In this document: in pieces, positions 57,742 to 64,000 of the stretch
Position numbering within the stretch: position 1 is the first letter of the stretch
How the letters are laid out: the number at the start of each line of letters is the position of its first letter
Assembly: GCA_020912385.1 (NCBI GenBank)
Contig: CP087206.1
Location: forward strand, 1 to 64,000
DNA from: Neofusicoccum parvum
Lineage: Eukaryota; Ascomycota; Dothideomycetes; Botryosphaeriales; Botryosphaeriaceae
DNA length: 64,000 nucleotides
Reading direction: 5' to 3'
The notes under the pieces: model-generated
Told to the model about the DNA's origin: nothing
The model's input: only the letters and a program-made list of their open reading frames with translations
The model's database searches: none
Position numbers and translations under genes: made by a program

Positions 57742-58535
57742 TCAAAGAGTGACAATGATCTTTTTAGCGGACACACCTCTACGCTGCACATCAAGGGCGT
57801 TCTGAATGTCCTTCAGGCCATGACCAGCCACGGATGGATCAGGTTTAGTCTGCAATGACCCGTTGGCAAGGGCTTCAGGGATGAACTTCTTCCAGATGAG
57901 TAGCCGATGGCAAAGGCAGGCGGAGAAGGTCCTTGGGGTACAGGCCGGCGCAGGCAGTCGAGACAGCGAGGGGGAGAACAACAGCCTGCTCGAAGCTCAT
58001 CGAATCCGGGATAGGAGACGTCAAGGAATCGGTAGCGACGGTGTAAGTTTGAAACGCTGAGTTGGCAGGGTTTCTCGTCATCAGACCATGGCAGTGTCTG
58101 TTTGTGACGTAAGAAGTGGGCAAGTGGCCCTGGAGAAGAGGTAATCTCAGGCAAGGCGAACTTACGCAATAACCCTGTCGCCCTTCTTGAACCGGGTGAC
58201 GCCAGTCCCAACCTCCTCCACGAATCCTGCGGCATCTTCGCTTAGGATGAAAGGGTACTGAGATAGATATCTCCCGTGAGTTCTCTACAGCATTAGCGTC
58301 ACGGAGGCACCGAGGAAGGGTCGAGGGCATACTGAATCTTCCAGTCGACGGGGTTCTAGTATCACAGTCAATCATACAGAGGTTTTCAGAAAGATAACAA
58401 TAGGAAGCCTACGATGGAGACGGCAGCATTCTTGATGACAATTTCTCCAAGGCCTGCAGTGGGGCTAGGGGCTTCCTTGATGGTGAAGGGGTGCTCTGAG
58501 GGTGAAATGAGCCAGGCAGCTTCGTTTTGCGTCAT
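57742..58535 (-). pseudogene. MDR (zinc-type alcohol dehydrogenase-like) gene with internal deletion
   Basis: Four good 5' exons (58535-58413, 58355-58333, 58282-58166, 58097 onward) encode the GroES-like half of a medium-chain dehydrogenase: MTQNEAAWLI, NPVDWKIQ, YPFILSEDAAGFVEEVGTGV, KKGDRVIA, FQTYTVATDSL, SMSFEQAVVLPLAVSTACAGLY. Just after LPLPSATH (near 57905) the sequence jumps, out of frame, to the extreme C-terminus (IWKKFIPEALANGSLQTKPDP...AKKIIVTL, stop 57742). The whole Rossmann nucleotide-binding portion, some 150 residues, is missing. The gene cannot make a working enzyme. It resembles the CipB-like fungal MDR family. Confidence 0.82.
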
Positions 58536-59021
58536 TTCGATAGAGATGTCGATTTTTCTCTGACGTACCAGGTCTGAAGTACTGGAGCGGATTGTAGGAG
58601 GCTAAAGGGTGTTTATGAGAAGACTGGAAGTTTGCTTATTAGTTCTGAGGATATCAAGTATTTTCTTCTCGCACCAAGATGAAATGCAGGAGGAGTACTA
58701 GCACCGGAAAAGTGCGAAGCACTCTCGGCCTGTGCGGCACATGCGGTTTGCCACATGACAGTGCAGCCCACCCACAAGCCCGTAGCTATGACGCTAAAAC
58801 CGCTAAGTCCGATGCTATCCAAATACTATCCGGTCCGCGTAAGACCGAGTGGCATGCTGCAATATGATGATGAGTAAACCTACTCACGGACGATGTGGAT
58901 GCAGTAGAGCCATAAAAGAGTTGAACGGAGGCAAATTCGACGTCCCTAGGCTTCCGCAACCAAGAGAACTGTCTTACAATATCTATATATCTCTCATTAT
59001 CCACTCTTTGCTCACCTCACA
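58536..59021. promoter_or_regulatory. Divergent region, MDR remnant and SDR
   Basis: 486 bp between opposing starts; a TATATATC-like stretch near 58978-58990 lies about 40 bp upstream of the SDR start and could serve as its TATA region. No gene. Confidence 0.45.
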
Positions 59022-59756
59022 ATGTCTGTGATCAAAAACGAGTCCGTTCTCGTCATCGGCGGCTCGTCTGGTATCGGCTATGGTGTTGCAGATAGGGCTC
59101 TCGCAGAGGGCGCCAAGGTCTACATAGCATCGTCGAATGCCTCTCGTCTCCAGCAAAGTGTCGATAACCTAAAGAAAAAGCACCCGGGGGCAGACATCTC
59201 GGGCTAGACGTGCGATCTGTCGGGCCTAAACGTGGAAAAGGGCCTCGAGAACGTTCTCGAGTCAGTCAAACTACTCGACCACATTGTCTTCACCGCCAGT
59301 GATGCGCTCGCCATCGTGCCCTTGGGCAACATCAACCTCGAAGCTATCCACAAAGCCGGCCATATTCGATTCGCCGTCCCGCTTCTGCTTGCCAAGCTTG
59401 CCCCGCGCTACTTGAAGCCGGGGTACCAGTCTTCCCTTACTCTGACGTCCGGAATGGGCGGGGAGAAGCCGTTTCCCAACTGGTCGCTAGTTGCCGGCTA
59501 TCTGACCGGTCTCCAGGGCCTGACCCGCAATCTGGCTCTCGACCTGAAGCCCATCCGTGTGAACCTGGTAAGCCCCGGCGTGGTCGACACCCCTCTCCAC
59601 GGCCTGGGTGGTGTGCCAGATGAAATGAAGGAGAGCACGGCTTTAGGCAAGGTTGGAACTCCGGAAGAGGTTGCGGAGGCCTACCTCTACTTCATGAAGG
59701 ACACAAACGCTACTGGCAGCTGCATCAGCACCAATGGCGGCGCTCTCTTGCTGTAA
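59022..59756 (+). pseudogene. SDR with one in-frame stop
   Basis: One + frame of 244 codons interrupted only by TAG at 59205-59207 (ADISG-stop-TCDLSG). The N-terminus has VLVIGGSSGIGYGVADRAL, a dinucleotide site of the SDR type; the C-terminal part has NLALDLKPIRVNLVSPGVVDTPL and a GGALLL end typical of a fungal SDR subfamily. The usual YxxxK is altered: in VAGYLTGLQGL the residue four after Tyr is Leu, not Lys, as in some relatives. The stop lies between the second and third beta strands, so a product would be about 61 residues. Stop could be a RIP-like change, true decay, or sequencing error. Confidence 0.78.
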
Positions 59757-60061
59757 GTCGCTAGATAAATTGACCGGCCAGGATTGATAAGTAAAACTGA
59801 GCTGAGTTTCCCGTGGTTCCACTTGTTTTGAGTTTTGTGCATGCAAGGTGCATTTGATGTTTTTGATTTACCACTGAGCGCTCGATGCTTCTTTCCTGAC
59901 ACTCCCTGCGCATCGACGCCTCTGGTTCGCGGAGATATGTCGTCCCGAGGTCGGACTTAATATCAAGTTAGGAAAATCTCTTCAGCCATCATCCGCAACT
60001 TGCAAGACCCACGGCGCTGGCCCACGTATCCAAGCACGCTTCAAGCATCCTGTTAATTCCA
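59757..60061. other. Intergenic, no gene seen
   Basis: 305 bp between the SDR and bZIP genes, both on the + strand. Likely bZIP promoter. Confidence 0.55.
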
Positions 60062-61119
60062 ATGGCCACCTATTCCCAAGGCGAGGAAGAAACCCCAGCC
60101 ACTTCCCAGACAAAGAACATGCCGCTTGACCCGGCCCACCCGCCTGCACCAATCGACCAGCTGATTACGCCTCGCGCTCTAATACCCATCCAGCTCATGC
60201 CTCAGCAGGCTCATGCAGGTTCAGATAACGACTGGACAGGGGTCAGCGATCCGAAGGTGAGGAAGAGACTACAGGATCGGATCCATCAGAAGATGAGACG
60301 TTGGTTCACCCTTCGCTCCAGCCACCAGAACACGCTGCACTGACCATGGTACACGTTGCGCGGACAACAGGTGAGCGGCAGAAAGCACGAGTCACCCTCT
60401 CGGCAAACGCAGGCCACCAGGCCGCGGCTCTCATGCAGCAGGAGCTCCCCGACGCCTTTTCCTACAAAGCGCAGCAAGGGGTCATCATTGCAGCGCCGCC
60501 TGCCCAGCCCTTGCATATTGCTTCCTTCACCGCTTGCGAGCCCGACTCGGGGCGCACCGAGCAGTTCATGGCGCAGTTCGCGGCCAGCGCGCATCGGGAC
60601 CTCCAGCTCCAGCAGGGCTCATCGCCGCGGGCGGACCTGCTGATCAGCCTGGTCCGGTTCAACACGACGCGGGCGATCGTGCTGAACGCGCGGGCCATGG
60701 GCGTCACGACGGCGCTGATGGCGCCTGAGTCCCGCTCGTTGCTGCCAACCGCCGAGGGCGCTGCCTTTGCGGCGCGCGCCTCCGTTCTGCTGCCGCCGAG
60801 CCTGCAGCCCACGCCCTTGCAGCTCTCCGTCAGCCACCACCCCTGGGTGGACGTCCTGCCGCTACCCGAACTCCGGGACAATCTGCTGCGCCGTGACGAG
60901 AGCACCTACGATAAGAAGGAGCTGTGCCGCGATCTCAGGGGCTTTCAGACCGTTGCTGATGGTTGCAGTGGAATGATTGTGTGGGGAGAGCCGTGGGATC
61001 CGCGCGGCTGGGAAGTCACGGACGCGTTTGTGGAGAAGTGGCCGTGGGTTGTTGAAGGTTGCCACGCATTGTGGGAGTCCACCAAGCATTGGCGAGCAGT
61101 ACGGAGGGAGTCACTCTAG
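60062..61119 (+). CDS. bZIP-type transcription factor with DUF3425
   Basis: Two exons (60062-60299 and 60371-61119; 71-nt intron with a CACTGACC branch-like site) give 328 residues. The join places RIHQKMRR next to ERQKAR, restoring a basic region (residues about 61-86, DWTGVSDPKVRKRLQDR onward). The C-terminal half is DUF3425: HHPWVDVLPLPELRDNLLRRDE, KELCRDLRGF, MIVWGEPWDPRGWEVTDAFVEKW, LWESTKHWRAVR. Proteins of this type are nuclear regulators, often of secondary metabolism or stress. It lies at the end of the oxidoreductase block, so it might regulate these genes; that is inference. A classic leucine zipper is not clear. Confidence 0.83.
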
Positions 61120-61217
61120 AGATGTACAGTTTGTAGCGTGCCTGCATGCTGCTTCCCAACACAAAATACAATCGATCTATCACTTTGCCTCAGAGCTGTG
61201 GGACAGAGCAAATGAAC
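61120..61217. terminator. Short convergent 3' spacer
   Basis: 98 bp between the bZIP stop (+ strand) and the F-box-like stop (minus strand); it must contain both 3' ends or they overlap. No clear polyadenylation signal picked out. Confidence 0.4.
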
Positions 61218-62446
61218 TCATGTCAGCTCTACGTTATTCCCCAAACCTCGTCGCATCCAGGCTAAAGGGTACTGGACATGGCCCGATTTATCCCAATATC
61301 GTGGGATTGCCATGAGTATTCCATCGGACGAGGCCGCTGGCAGGTAATCACCCACATACATCTCTTCCAAAAGCCTCCAAATACGTCTCCTGTTTCGCAG
61401 ACCCAGAGGCATTCCGGAGATATATGCCCCTTCTCTTCCGGACTCGTAACAGAGCCGGCGCACCAAAAGCTCGAAATCCCACTCTCTCCCCATATTCTGG
61501 CTCTCCAATGCCTTCCACTTCAGAATTTCGCGGTCTATGTCCCAAAGAAAAGGAACAGTGTTGCCGTCAAGAAGTATTTCCATCCAGACTGCCTGTGGGG
61601 CCAGCCGAGTACAGTGTAACGGGAATTCACGCTCAGACATCAAGAAGGAAAGGACGTGGTCCTGCAGCTCCTGAGGAAGATTCTCGAATCGAACTTGAAA
61701 TTCAGACTTTGTCTGTTCAGAAGACGTATTGGTACGTCTCAAAGCCGCAAGTGTAGAAGACGTAAGATCGGTAATGTCCCACGCATCCGCAGCGCACTAG
61801 TTCATCTCCCGTAAGCGTGAATCTCTCTAGAAAATTCTTACACGTACCCAATGATCATAGATGCGTTCCCAATTGCTACGGTACAACTGATGAATGTCTC
61901 CATCTGTCGACTTGATGCCCATCCCTGGTAGGGGTAGTTGGTAGTTGTTTGGCGCACAAATTTCAAGCAACGGTTCCGACCGACCTTCCGCTACTGTTGC
62001 AATGCATCTCATCCGAAGAACTTTGTAGAGCTGGCGCATAGAACGGAGGATACCACGCCCGGTGGTGAAAACCTTTTTCGCGAGCTCGAGACAATAATGA
62101 TGCACGGGGATTTGGTAGTTGTCAGGCCCAGGTATTGCACTATCGGAAGAACACACCGTAATTCTTCTGCTGCCACACTCATGGAGGAAAAAAGGTCCTC
62201 CAATGCTAAGGGCTGGAGTCTCATCAATATCTACGCCGGTGGCGAATTTGGGGGGACCATATGTGGTGTCATAGTGTTCTCTGATGTGCTCCAGCTCGCT
62301 TGCAGGATCACTGAGTAGAACCGCAGTGCTCTGTGGTATCATCATTCAGCAGTAGTAGGAGAGTTGTAAGTTGGGGTGCGGCGACGGACCTTTTCCTTGA
62401 TAGGATATCCGCAGATGGCGCAACGAGATGGCGGTTGCTCAGCCAT
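61218..62446 (-). CDS. F-box-like protein with Cys-containing N-terminus
   Basis: Three exons (62446-62390, 62330-61848, 61796-61218) give 372 residues in agreeing phases; the first intron has an unusual GTCCGT donor. The start encodes MAEQPPSRCAICGYPIK, a CxxC found at the start of a fungal F-box family, then IHQ..., VHHYCLELAKKVF. The last exon holds the F-box-like helix FENLPQELQDHVLSFLMS and a Trp-rich C-terminus (WMEILLDGNTVPFLWDID; RRRIWRLLEEMY). Likely a substrate receptor of an SCF ubiquitin ligase; unproven. First exon is the weakest part: an alternative start lies at 62345. Confidence 0.65.
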
Positions 62447-64000
62447 AATGGGTGCTGTTGCCGTGTCGTTGAGAAACTCCGCGGAGGAAGAGGCCTAAAC
62501 GGGCTCGGACACATTTCAAGAGCGAGGGTTCCAGGCTCGCAGTTTTGGTAGTCTTCAAGCCGCGCAAAGTCACCACCGGAGGATAATGTTGGGTTTGACC
62601 TAGCCACCAAGCTGACTTACTAAGATAAGACTACATGCAAACGGACATCTTGGTATCCTTGGAAGCGATTTTGCATACCTTCATTCTGGAAGAAGCCGTT
62701 GTCGTTAGCCGAAAGATTGCTGGCAGCGTGGTCCACATCGGAAGCGGCATCAAGGATCTTGCGATGGGTATTTGCACCACCTGCTGGCGGAGTTGATGAC
62801 CAGTTCCAGGTCCAAAGCGTGTCCTTTGTTCCGCCCATGCTTTGGCGCTAATGCAACCTACTGACGCGCTAAACGAAGATCATGCATTGCGTCAGTGGTT
62901 GGAGCACGTCCCCCAATTCCTGACCGTCAAACTAATACGTAGTATCGGTGGCTGAAATCCAATAATAGCTTGCCAGTGCGTTATGGGGCACTGAGACCAC
63001 ATGCGAAGGCTCAGCCCCAAACAATCATCTCCGTCGTCAACAACTGAGGTTCTGCGCTTGATTGTGAACAGGGAAGGGGCGCCGTCGCGAATGGCTATTA
63101 TCACCCTTCGCTTGTTCTCTTAAGCTCTCCAGGGTTCCATGCTCATTCCACTGAACTACGTATAACTCATGCTTGACAACTCTTAGCGTCTTCGCAGCTG
63201 GCTTCGGCTACAGCGGCGGGAAGTTGGAGTCATCTCCTCGCAGACGTGCACGGTTGCGGAAGCAAGCTTCGTTGGCAAAGCTTCTACCTGAAATTTCAAC
63301 ACAACATCTTTGGCCCGGGCTTTTCTGCTTGGCGCGCTGCATTTCAAATAGATTTCAAATCAAACACGAGTCGGACCTGGCATGGGATTACCAATGCGCG
63401 GTCTAACAGCCACAACACCGAGTCCGAACGCGGCCGAGTACTCTAAGCGCTGGTCACATTGGCCAGCTCTTCACATGAACACGAACTTTGTCGCGAAGCC
63501 CATCCAGCCCACCTAGCAGATCCGGCGTGACATCTACGCAGCCATCCATCCGAGAGGCCCGAACCACATCGCCGTGGGTAAAGATGGTGATCATGACTGG
63601 TGCGAGCGATGGGCATCGGTGGCGTGAGAGAGAACCCAAATTCCACACCACAACCAATCCCGGCTAACACAGGAACACGTATCAGAAAGCGGCCAGAGCA
63701 TGGAGCCAGGTTGGCGCCAGAGCAATTGTCCTCGTCGGCTACGCTCCTTACCGGTGGCCTTTCGTTATCCTTGACCACGCTTTAGGCCCACCGACTGACT
63801 GATGCACTTTTGACAGTCAACCGGAACGTGGATTCCTTGGGCATATTGACGAGACTGCTGTGAAGAGACTTTCGGTGTCGGTATTGGCGCTCAGCCTGGC
63901 TTTGATGGTCAGCCATGGATGCAGGCCACGGATAATGCAATCGACTCGTTTGAGCTGATCGGGCTGCTACCAAAGTGAATGGCCTTCTGCCCATGTATTT
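62447..64000. other. Window end, no gene supported
   Basis: Short open frames only. On the minus strand 63440-63780 the pieces ITIFTHGDVVRASRMDGCVDVTP and GLRDKVRVHVKSWPM look protein-like but sit in broken frames and match no family I can name; they could be an eroded gene entering from the right. I report nothing firm. Confidence 0.4.

Noticed and set aside
63440..63994. Protein-like fragments at the right edge
   Set aside because: Frames are broken and I cannot match a family; only noted as possible erosion of a gene beyond the window.

Overview
The window is the left end of a chromosome of a filamentous ascomycete (Pezizomycotina, probably a sordariomycete; I cannot name the species). 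It opens with CCCTAA telomere repeats. Genes carry 45-76 nt spliceosomal introns. The gene content is typical of a subtelomere: a telomere-linked RecQ helicase, HET and HeLo-like/NACHT/WD40 genes, a killer-toxin-type GH18 chitinase beside a LysM protein, retroelements and dispensable oxidoreductases.

Region by region: 1-109 telomere; 110-5.3 kb pyrimidine-rich, TpA-rich subtelomeric DNA with six GC-rich units, three arrays of an AATTACTAACCCTCACCCTA-like repeat and decayed helicase fragments; 5.3-10.9 kb a telomere-linked RecQ helicase pseudogene read toward the telomere; 11.1-12.25 kb a telomere-like island and a 5'-truncated LINE with a target-site duplication; 12.5-14.05 kb a HET pseudogene and a minisatellite; 15.6-19.7 kb a three-exon NLR gene; 20.4-21.5 kb a LINE ORF1 relic; 22.0-23.6 kb an alpha/beta hydrolase; 24.18-29.54 kb a complete-length Ty1/copia element; 29.7-30.4 kb a hypothetical gene; 31.2-34.3 kb a GH71 alpha-1,3-glucanase that splices in frame into a metallopeptidase domain; 35.0-36.5 kb an F-box-like gene; 36.9-46.9 kb a divergent pair (seven-LysM protein and a 1795-residue GH18 chitinase); 49.5-50.6 kb a secreted protein; 51-61.1 kb a loose set of SDR, Gfo/Idh/MocA, GST, NmrA, MDR, SDR and bZIP genes, several broken; 61.2-62.4 kb an F-box-like gene; the rest has no supportable gene.

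Two themes tie the window together. First, repeat-induced point mutation (RIP) style decay: helicase, HET gene, copia element and LTR all carry stops or differences explained by CpA->TpA (or TpG->TpA), and related subtelomeric copies differ mainly by such transitions. Second, cell-wall and non-self functions: alpha-1,3-glucanase, LysM protein and chitinase act on fungal walls, while the NLR and HET genes belong to incompatibility families. The oxidoreductase block has no polyketide or peptide synthetase, so it looks like an accessory detoxification set or the remains of a metabolite cluster. All gene models were spliced by eye from frame and splice-site agreement; nothing was searched against a database.
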